Shown here piece by piece: positions 12,022-17,773 of a stretch of DNA of 26,439 nucleotides (within the stretch, counting starts at the first letter, position 1; every line of letters starts with the position of its first letter). Made by a program: the position numbers and the translations under genes. This stretch comes from a virus. Where the stretch lies: positions 1 through 26,439 of IMG/VR virus record IMGVR_UViG_3300006917_000129. One strand, given 5' to 3'. The notes below the pieces were generated by a model. That model had not been told where the DNA came from. It ran no database searches and saw only the letters and a list, made by a program, of their open reading frames with translations.

Positions 12022-12254
12022 CGCTTCGCCTCCTCGATCTTCGAGATCGCATCGATAAGAAATCGGGCCAGACCTCGAGCAGCTCGAAGATCAAGCTCAA
12101 GCGTGATCGATGCGTGATCCGGATCGTTAGCATAACCTCGAGCCGCCACGATCGACACGCTCGAAGCCGGATCGTTAAACCATCCCGAGACATAATCCCG
12201 GGAGCCAACCGGAAGCGTAATCGCCTCGGCGATCGATACCATCTCCCGGCTCAT
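12018..12254 (-). CDS. Hypothetical protein, 78 residues
   Basis: Coupled by ATGA on both sides. The product has a strand-rich first half (VSIAEAITLPVGSRDYVSGW, SSVSIVAARGYAN, ASITLELDLRAA) and a C-terminal helix (RGLARFLIDAISKIEEAKR). It is soluble and without Cys. The fold pattern would fit a small beta-sheet domain with one helix. No family is recognised. Confidence 0.66.
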   Translation of the reverse strand: MSREMVSIAEAITLPVGSRDYVSGWFNDPASSVSIVAARGYANDPDHASITLELDLRAARGLARFLIDAISKIEEAKR

Positions 12255-12562
12255 GCTGCGGCCTCGATCGATAGCTTCTCGAGATGCTTACGGATAGCGG
12301 CTCGAGCTGCGGCCCCGGTGGCGTATTGTTGAAATTCCCCGAGATCCTCGATCCGGCCATTGATGCATTCGCGGATCGTGTAAAGGCGTGGCGATTGATG
12401 ATCGAATTGCTCGGAGGTAATGAAGAAGCGGCCACCATAGACGGCGGCTCCGATCCTCGAGCTAAAAAATCTCTTAGAAGCTGCATCGAAGAAATGGCCC
12501 CCGGTTGATCGATGATCGGCTTCGATCTCTTCGATGGTGGAATAAGTAGCGAATTTATTCAT
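12251..12562 (-). CDS. Conserved-type actinophage protein, 103 residues
   Basis: First gene of the first minus-strand block, 6 bases after leader element copy 3. The sequence TGGHFFDAASKRFFSSRIG, AAVYGGRFFITSEQFD, RLYTIRECINGRIEDLGEFQ and ATGAAARAAIRKHLEKL follows a pattern I know from actinobacterial phage and plasmid hypothetical proteins (R-F-F-x-S-R-[IV] ... Y-G-G-R-[YF]-F-[IV]-[ST]-S-E-x-F ... Y-T-I-R). The function of that group is unknown. The arrangement suggests a small beta-rich domain. The family call is from memory. Confidence 0.72.
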   Translation of the reverse strand: MNKFATYSTIEEIEADHRSTGGHFFDAASKRFFSSRIGAAVYGGRFFITSEQFDHQSPRLYTIRECINGRIEDLGEFQQYATGAAARAAIRKHLEKLSIEAAA

Positions 12563-12568
12563 GTTTTA

Positions 12569-12588
12569 TGATCCTTTAATCTAGGTTA
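12569..12588 (-). repeat. Start-associated repeat, copy 3
   Basis: Minus strand TAACCTAGATTAAAGGATCA, the same element with one extra A before the GGAT, ending 6 bases before the ATG at 12562. The extra base changes the length between the near-palindrome and the Shine-Dalgarno part. Confidence 0.8.
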
Positions 12589-12589
12589 A

Positions 12590-12607
12590 GGGATCCGGTT
12601 AGATCCC
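12590..12607 (-). repeat. Inverted repeat directly upstream of leader element copy 3
   Basis: GGGATC, loop CGGTTA, GATCCC. As with copy 2, a short dyad adjoins the repeated element on its upstream side. There is no gene to terminate here, which speaks for an operator or leader role. Confidence 0.5.
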
Positions 12608-12932
12608 CCGGGAGAATTACAACACGAGACCGGCACCCATTACAAGACTATTTCGAAAGTTTCTCGAGATTATTTCTCGGCCCGATCCGGTGAGATCTGC
12701 CCGGATCCATGGCCGGGATCGATGGCCGGAGATCTGCCCTCGATGTCTGCCGGGTAAGCATGGCCCCGAGCATGGCCCCGGATCCTCGAAGCTCCCTCGA
12801 TCATGCCGGCAAGCTCCCCGGATCTCATGCCCTAGATCTTAGGCGATTACTTAGATGTAGATCTTAAATCTGCCCCTAGTCATGGTCGGCCGGCCCGGCT
12901 TCATGTCTCCACGACACGCCGTAAAAGCTACT

Positions 12933-12945
12933 TAACATAATGTTA
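12933..12945. repeat. Dyad TAACAT-A-ATGTTA
   Basis: A perfect 6-bp inverted repeat around a single A, a normal operator size, lying between two copies of ACGACACGC. It may bind a regulator of the leftward genes. Confidence 0.5.
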
Positions 12946-13101
12946 GTTATCGGCTTATAGGGGTACGACACGCAGCACAGACAAATTGACCCGGGTGCTT
13001 AAAATGCCGGTATGCCCTGTATATATGTACCCAGAAAAAAATTTTTGATAGGATCCCGAGCTGTAAAATAGGCTCTGACCAGCACTTTTACTTACAATGG
13101 C

Positions 13102-13131
13102 TTGTATGTGATGCAAATCACACAGGATAAT
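13102..13131 (+). promoter_or_regulatory. Candidate promoter of the terminase/structural operon
   Basis: TTGTAT (13102-13107) and GATAAT (13126-13131) are separated by 18 bases. The -10 is a 5/6 match to TATAAT. Transcription would start near 13138, giving a leader of about 220 bases before the terminase ATG. No other pair in the region fits as well. Confidence 0.55.
13107..13122. promoter_or_regulatory. Crp/GlxR-type binding site inside the promoter
   Basis: TGTGA-TGCAAA-TCACA is an exact match to the TGTGA-N6-TCACA consensus of Crp-family regulators, including actinobacterial GlxR and Crp. It lies between the -35 and -10, where a bound protein would normally repress. Confidence 0.6.
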
Positions 13132-13133
13132 GT

Positions 13134-13154
13134 GGGATAAAACCCATTTATCCC
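13134..13154. repeat. Dyad GGGATAAA-ACCCA-TTTATCCC over the start point
   Basis: A perfect 8-bp inverted repeat beginning 3 bases after the -10. As DNA it would be an operator over the start point; as RNA a hairpin at the transcript's 5' end. Confidence 0.6.
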
Positions 13155-13176
13155 GGCTTATATATAGTAGGAGGAT

Positions 13177-13195
13177 ATATTCCGACTAGGAATAT
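13177..13195. repeat. Dyad ATATTCC-GACTA-GGAATAT
   Basis: A perfect 7-bp inverted repeat with 5-base loop in the leader before the terminase. It follows the sequence TAGGAGGAT, which looks like a ribosome site but has no start codon in range. Confidence 0.55.
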
Positions 13196-13206
13196 AGACG
13201 ACTACA

Positions 13207-13225
13207 CCGGCTCTTAGGGAGCCGG
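13207..13225. repeat. Dyad CCGGCTC-TTAGG-GAGCCGG
   Basis: A perfect GC-rich 7-bp inverted repeat. No T run follows, so a terminator is unlikely; a leader hairpin or packaging-site element is possible. Confidence 0.55.
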
Positions 13226-13226
13226 A

Positions 13227-13252
13227 GCGAGCCCTTGCGAGCGAAGGCGAGC
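13227..13252. repeat. Three GCGAGC hexamers at 10-base spacing
   Basis: GCGAGC begins at 13227, 13237 and 13247, on the same face of the helix. CCTT and AAGG around the middle copy form a small dyad. Phased repeats about 100 bases before a terminase gene suggest a protein-binding array such as a packaging site. Confidence 0.6.
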
Positions 13253-13356
13253 TAAATACCCCTAGTAAATGCCCAGTAGTCTGTTCTTTTTAAGAACCCC
13301 GAAACCCAATGAAAAATCTTTGGCGGCCACGCCGGCGGAGCCGGCGAGGAGGAGCT

Positions 13357-15210
13357 ATGAGTAAACAAGAAGAAACAGCCAAGATCAAAGCGAAAGTGAT
13401 TCGGCTGATTACAGAGGGTTGCACAGTCGAAGATGCCATGAGGCAGGTCGGCAGGTCAGCAAAGCTCTGGGAGTACTACCGTTCTACGGACAAAGAGTTC
13501 AAGGAAACTGTAGACAAGGTTCGTGCCGCTAGATCAAAGCATGGCCGTATCCAGTCTGAGGAATCCCTCCAGTTAGATTTTCGTACTTTCCGCAAGGAGT
13601 ACCTAGAGGCTGACACATTCCCTCACCAGATGAATATCATCGACCTTCTCGAAGGCCGTGACCCAGCATGGATGCATACATCAATGCATTATGAAAAGGG
13701 TCGCCCACAGTATGTGCTGGTGAATGTGCCACCTGAACACGCCAAGTCGATGACTACCTCGATTGACTATCCGGTTTACCGGATCTGTATGGATCCGAAT
13801 GTCCGTATCATGATTGTCTCGAAGTCACAGCAGAAGGCAACAGAATTTATCTACGCTATCAAGCAGCGTTTGACTCACCCATCATGGCAGAAGCTACAAC
13901 TTGCCTACGCCGCTGGCTCTGGGTTTAAGTCCAAGTCTGCTACATGGCAAGCTACGCAGGTCTACCTTGGAGACGAACTCCGTGACTCAGACCAGAAGGA
14001 TCCTACGATTCAAGCCATTGGTATCGGAGGACAGGTGTACGGTGCGAGAGCCGACCTGATTATTCTTGACGACTGCGTAACTATGTCAAATGCCCACGAA
14101 TACGAGAAGCAGATTCGTTGGATCCAGCAGGAAGTCCTAACTCGTCTTGGGCCTACCGGCAAGCTTTTAGTTTTGGGAACTCGAGTAGATTCCATTGACC
14201 TCTATAGAGAACTCCGTAACGGAGAACGCTATCCGACTGGTCAATCACCTTGGACATATCTGGCCATGCCAGCAGTTCTTGAATTCGGTGAATCTACTGA
14301 CGACTGGAAAACTCTCTGGCCTAAATCAGACCGCCCTTGGCAGGGCAGCGATGAAGAACCAGACGAGAACGGTCTATACCCACGCTGGGATGGTAAGTAT
14401 CTATCTATGCGTAGAGGTGCATTAGATCCTAAAACTTGGTCGATGGTCTATCAGCAAGCTGATGTGGATGAAGATTCCACCTTCAACATTACTTGCGTTA
14501 AAGGTTCTATCGACAGAATGCGAATGATCGGGCCTATCGTTCCGGGCAACCCCGGACACCCCGAGACATCAGAAGGTCTCACCATCGTTGCCGGGCTTGA
14601 CCCAGCAATAGTTGGTGATACGGCGGCAGTTGTTATGGCTATAGATCGCCGGCGGAAGAAACGCTATGTTTTGGATGCTGCGACTATCACTAAACCGTCA
14701 CCGCAAGCCATCCGTGATCTCATCACTACATTTACGGAGAAGTACAGACCATCAGAATGGATGGTCGAACGCAACGCCTTTCAGGGTTATCTGACACAGG
14801 ATGAGAATTTACGGCAATGGTTAGCAAGTCGTGGTGTGCTTCTTAGAGAACACACTACACACAGAAACAAGTGGGATGTTGGATTTGGTGTGGCTGCAAT
14901 GGCTTCCTTATTTGGAAGCGTTGAATCCAATGGTAAGCACCATCGAGATAACTTGATGCACTTACCGTCAGACCGACACGAAGGCATCCGACTACTTATT
15001 GACCAGTTAGTAACTTGGTCACCAGAGACAAAGAACAAGACAGACCTTGTTATGGCTCTGTGGTTCTGTGAGATCAGAGCAAGAGAAATCTGCCAGTTCG
15101 GTGAGTATGGCGGAAAGTTTGTACATAATGAATTCCTCACCCGAGCAGATGCTGCTAAGCGACAGGTCGTTAATCTTGACGAGTGGGCCGCAGATCGCCG
15201 ATTGGCATAA
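13357..15210 (+). CDS. Terminase large subunit
   Basis: The start is the ATG at 13357 after GAGGAGGAG; the in-frame ATG at 13309 would add an unnatural Arg-rich leader. The 617-residue product has an N-terminal helix-turn-helix segment (VIRLITEGCTVEDAMRQVGR, 15-34), often part of the small subunit. The ATPase follows: Walker A PPEHAKS (125-131), Walker B LIILDD (234-239) and a coupling motif LLVLGTR (270-276). The nuclease domain has VAGLDPAIVGDTAAV (Asp415) and VERNAFQ with the second acidic residue. It cuts concatemeric DNA and drives it into the capsid through the portal. The small-subunit-like head may explain why no separate small terminase gene is seen. It opens the rightward structural operon. 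Confidence 0.92.
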   Translation: MSKQEETAKIKAKVIRLITEGCTVEDAMRQVGRSAKLWEYYRSTDKEFKETVDKVRAARSKHGRIQSEESLQLDFRTFRKEYLEADTFPHQMNIIDLLEGRDPAWMHTSMHYEKGRPQYVLVNVPPEHAKSMTTSIDYPVYRICMDPNVRIMIVSKSQQKATEFIYAIKQRLTHPSWQKLQLAYAAGSGFKSKSATWQATQVYLGDELRDSDQKDPTIQAIGIGGQVYGARADLIILDDCVTMSNAHEYEKQIRWIQQEVLTRLGPTGKLLVLGTRVDSIDLYRELRNGERYPTGQSPWTYLAMPAVLEFGESTDDWKTLWPKSDRPWQGSDEEPDENGLYPRWDGKYLSMRRGALDPKTWSMVYQQADVDEDSTFNITCVKGSIDRMRMIGPIVPGNPGHPETSEGLTIVAGLDPAIVGDTAAVVMAIDRRRKKRYVLDAATITKPSPQAIRDLITTFTEKYRPSEWMVERNAFQGYLTQDENLRQWLASRGVLLREHTTHRNKWDVGFGVAAMASLFGSVESNGKHHRDNLMHLPSDRHEGIRLLIDQLVTWSPETKNKTDLVMALWFCEIRAREICQFGEYGGKFVHNEFLTRADAAKRQVVNLDEWAADRRLA

Positions 15211-15218
15211 GGAGAATA

Positions 15219-16973
15219 ATGCTTTCGAAACAAGAAGTTGCAGCTAAGGTTGAACGCCTTAAGACACGCAACATGGATCGTGACCGGAGAATGGCTGATG
15301 TCTTAGCCGTTCGCCAAGGTAACTTGCAGGATGTCTTCTTTGGTCAGTTCTCAGATGAGTATCCGAAGCCACTCATCGCTAACATGGTCGATATTGCAGC
15401 TCGTGACTTGGCAGAAGTTACTGCCCCACTACCTGCTGTTAACTGCTCATCTTCCAATATGACTTCCGATGCAGCTCGTAAAAAAGCTGAAATCCGGACA
15501 CGCATTGCAAACCACTACCTCAATAAGTCTGATCTACAGCTTCAGATGTATTCAGGTGCAGACTGGTACTACACATACGGATTCTGTGCAGGTATGGTCG
15601 AGATTGATTTCGAGACTAAGAACCCACGCATCCGTCTACTTAACCCATTTGGTCTTTACTTTGAGAAGGATCGCTTTGGATCTGTAGTCTCATTGGCTCA
15701 GATCATCATGTCTGACTCAGATACCTTGGCATATCAGTACCCAGAGTTTGAATCACAGATTAAAGGCAAGTATCGCCAGAAGACAACCATGACAATGGTT
15801 CGTTATCACGATAAAGATCAGGACATGATCTTCTTGCCAGACATGGATAACCTAGTTTTAACCAATACACCTAACCTTCTCGGTAAGGTATTGGTAGATA
15901 TTGCAGAACGACCAACAGTTGATGGACAAACTCGTGGTCAGTTCGATGATGTACTACCTGTGCAGATGGCTAAGGCTCGTTTTGCTTTGCTTCAACTAGA
16001 AGCTGCTAAGAAGTCAGTCAATGCACCGATTGCTATTCCACCTGATGTACAGGAATTCCAGCTTGGCCCAGATGCTTTGCTCCGTTCCAATACACCAGAA
16101 CGAATTCGCCGTGTTCCTATCGAACTACCGGGCGGAGTCTTTGCTGAGACACAGAATCTTGAACGAGAACTTCGTATGGGATCTCGTTATCCAGAAGGTC
16201 GAACAGGTCAGATCGATGCATCTATCGTTACTGGTCGTGGTGTTCAGGCACTTATGGGTGGCTTTGACTCACAGATCAAGGCAGCACAGGCAGTCTTTGC
16301 TCGCTTCTTTGTTAATCTCATCGGTATTGCATTCTGCATGGATGAGAAGATCTTTGGATCTACACAGAAGACAATTCGTGGTTCCGATGACGGAACACCT
16401 TATGAACTTAAGTACATCCCAGCACGAGACATCAACGGTGATTACACGGTAGATGTTCAGTATGGTCTCATGGCAGGACTTGATCCTAACCGTGCAGCAA
16501 TCTTTGGATTGCAACTTCGTGGAGATAAGTTGATTTCTCGTGACTTCCTCCGCCGTAATCTTCCATTCTCAATCAATGTGACTCAAGAAGAACAACGAAT
16601 CGACATCGAAGAACTTCGTGATTCATTAAGAACCGCAGTAGCTCAATATGCAAACGCAATCCCAATGCTTGCTACTCAGGGTGGGGATCCAACAGAAGCT
16701 GTTAAGAGGCTCGCCGACATCATTGAAGGTCGAGCAAAAGGTCAAGCATTGGAGTCAATCGTTGCAAAAGCGTTTGCTCCAGTAGAACAACCGGCAGCGA
16801 CTGCGATGGCCCCCGGTGCTTCGCAACCCCCAATGGGGGTTCCGGGAGCGGCCCCGGCTGCCGGTTCCCAAATGGTGGCTGGCCCCGGCCAGTTCTCTCG
16901 CAGGACAGATCTAGCACAAGGTGGAACCCCACCAATGGCAGATCTTTTAGCAGCCCTAACTGGGGCGGCGTAA
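15219..16973 (+). CDS. Portal protein
   Basis: The ATG at 15219 follows AAGGAG, 8 bases after the terminase stop. The 584-residue product has portal-like features: a helical N-terminus with IANMVDIAARDLAEV, wing strands, FGLYFEKDRFGSVVSL, and a stem-type region ERELRMGSRYPEGRTG followed by VTGRGVQALMGGFDSQIKAA and a long helix. The C-terminal 60 residues are Pro/Ala/Gly-rich (about residues 520-575), a flexible tail. Portals form the twelve-fold ring through which DNA enters and leaves. Position right after the terminase is the strongest support. Confidence 0.85.
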   Translation: MLSKQEVAAKVERLKTRNMDRDRRMADVLAVRQGNLQDVFFGQFSDEYPKPLIANMVDIAARDLAEVTAPLPAVNCSSSNMTSDAARKKAEIRTRIANHYLNKSDLQLQMYSGADWYYTYGFCAGMVEIDFETKNPRIRLLNPFGLYFEKDRFGSVVSLAQIIMSDSDTLAYQYPEFESQIKGKYRQKTTMTMVRYHDKDQDMIFLPDMDNLVLTNTPNLLGKVLVDIAERPTVDGQTRGQFDDVLPVQMAKARFALLQLEAAKKSVNAPIAIPPDVQEFQLGPDALLRSNTPERIRRVPIELPGGVFAETQNLERELRMGSRYPEGRTGQIDASIVTGRGVQALMGGFDSQIKAAQAVFARFFVNLIGIAFCMDEKIFGSTQKTIRGSDDGTPYELKYIPARDINGDYTVDVQYGLMAGLDPNRAAIFGLQLRGDKLISRDFLRRNLPFSINVTQEEQRIDIEELRDSLRTAVAQYANAIPMLATQGGDPTEAVKRLADIIEGRAKGQALESIVAKAFAPVEQPAATAMAPGASQPPMGVPGAAPAAGSQMVAGPGQFSRRTDLAQGGTPPMADLLAALTGAA

Positions 16974-16993
16974 CACGCATCTGGAGGTGCAAT

Positions 16994-17140
16994 ATGTTCG
17001 GAGTAAAAAAGGGTGCAGTCGCTAAGGCCCTAGTTCTAGGCCCAATCATGGGCAAGAAGTCAGCATCAGGCAAAGCAGCAATGCAGAAGCTTGGTGAGAC
17101 AGGCAAGCCAGCATCAGCAGCAGGAAAGAAAGCTAAGTAA
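16994..17140 (+). CDS. Small basic protein, 48 residues
   Basis: ATG at 16994 with GGAGGTG 4-5 bases upstream. The product is Lys/Ala/Gly-rich (VKKGAVAKALVLG, then KKSASGKAAMQKLGETGKPA and SAAGKKAK), with ten or more Lys and few acids. It may bind DNA or an acidic virion protein. It is unrecognised but has a good ribosome site and lies within the structural operon. Confidence 0.65.
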   Translation: MFGVKKGAVAKALVLGPIMGKKSASGKAAMQKLGETGKPASAAGKKAK

Positions 17141-17163
17141 CAACTCTTAGATAGGGCGAGTCA

Positions 17164-17403
17164 ATGGCAGATGAAGATTTCGATGAGATCGAAGATATGT
17201 TTGTCTTGGCTCGCCCTGCAAAGAAAATAGATTTTTTATACGCTATAGCAGATTTACTATACAAAATAAGTTATTCATTCGCAGACTTCTTCGCATTGAT
17301 AACAAAGGTTATACACTCACATTCTGTAAACGAAGCAAAGAAGCAGTATATGTGGGAGAAGATGGCGAAAGACATGGAAAAAATGGAGGCTAAAGATGGC
17401 TGA
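17164..17403 (+). CDS. Hypothetical protein, 79 residues
   Basis: ATG at 17164 after GGGCGAG. The N-terminus is very acidic (MADEDFDEIEDMF). The middle has a long amphipathic to hydrophobic helical stretch (IDFLYAIADLLYKISYSFADFFALITKVIH in parts, about residues 22-51), followed by a charged helix (KKQYMWEKMAKDMEKMEAK). It could be membrane-associated, or a helical bundle in the virion. The last 8 bases overlap the next gene. Confidence 0.68.
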   Translation: MADEDFDEIEDMFVLARPAKKIDFLYAIADLLYKISYSFADFFALITKVIHSHSVNEAKKQYMWEKMAKDMEKMEAKDG

Positions 17404-17773
17404 AGGCCCATACACAGGTAGGCAAGCAGCACAATCCATTCCCGGTGGAGCATATGGTGAAGGCACAGAACTCACCAATCTACAAACACAGGTTCCTTTA
17501 GCAGCTACAGAGACTGGTTCATTGTCTTCAATGGCAGGTGGATCACTCGGTGGTGGTGCAATGCCTACTCGTAACTTTTCTACACCTAATCCAAATGTAG
17601 ATCAAGAGATTACTTTTGGTGCAGGTTTCGGTGCTGGCCCGGGTAACGAAGTATTACCTGTTCCACCTACTGCACCAGATGAGACAGCTACCCTTATTCG
17701 TCAACTTATTGCCCTATATCCAGACCCAGACTTGGTGAGATTAGGTCAAAGATTAGATTATGAGAAGCGTTAA
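17396..17773 (+). CDS. Probable virion protein, 125 residues
   Basis: Coupled to both neighbours (8-base overlap upstream, TAATG downstream). The first 85 residues are Gly/Ser/Thr/Pro-rich and probably disordered (GGSLGGGAMPTRNFSTPNPN, GAGFGAGPGNEVLPVPP). The C-terminus is a short helical segment (TATLIRQLIALYPDPDLVRL). Disordered proteins with a helical end between portal and internal proteins are often scaffolds, head-completion or ejected proteins. There is no family match. Confidence 0.72.
   Translation: MAEGPYTGRQAAQSIPGGAYGEGTELTNLQTQVPLAATETGSLSSMAGGSLGGGAMPTRNFSTPNPNVDQEITFGAGFGAGPGNEVLPVPPTAPDETATLIRQLIALYPDPDLVRLGQRLDYEKR

Larger units (their letters stand above)
12563..13356. other. 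Divergent gene-free region between the minus-strand island and the terminase
   Basis: About 790 bases hold no convincing gene. The left part (to about 12900) has the same GATC-rich base-word use as the island. The right part is AT-richer and holds: a dyad at 12933-12945 flanked by the direct repeat ACGACACGC (12911-12919 and 12965-12973); an A7T5 tract at 13035-13046, likely bent DNA; a promoter candidate with an internal Crp-type site; three further hairpin-type dyads; and phased GCGAGC repeats. It must carry both outward promoters, and as it adjoins the terminase it may hold the packaging site. No tRNA is seen. Confidence 0.7.

Noticed and set aside
12114-12508. Plus-strand frames in the minus-strand island
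   Set aside because: They lie opposite genes with ATGA couplings and recognisable actinophage patterns; they have no start signals and disagree with the operon direction.
12986-13016. TTGACC with TATGCC as terminase promoter
   Set aside because: The spacer is 19 bases and the -10 match poor; TTGTAT-N18-GATAAT downstream fits better.
13309-13356. Longer N-terminus for the terminase
   Set aside because: The added residues are mostly Arg with no ribosome site before 13309, whereas 13357 has GAGGAGGAG at proper distance.
12563-13356. tRNA or attachment site in the divergent region
   Set aside because: No cloverleaf-compatible sequence was seen and there is no integrase in the window.
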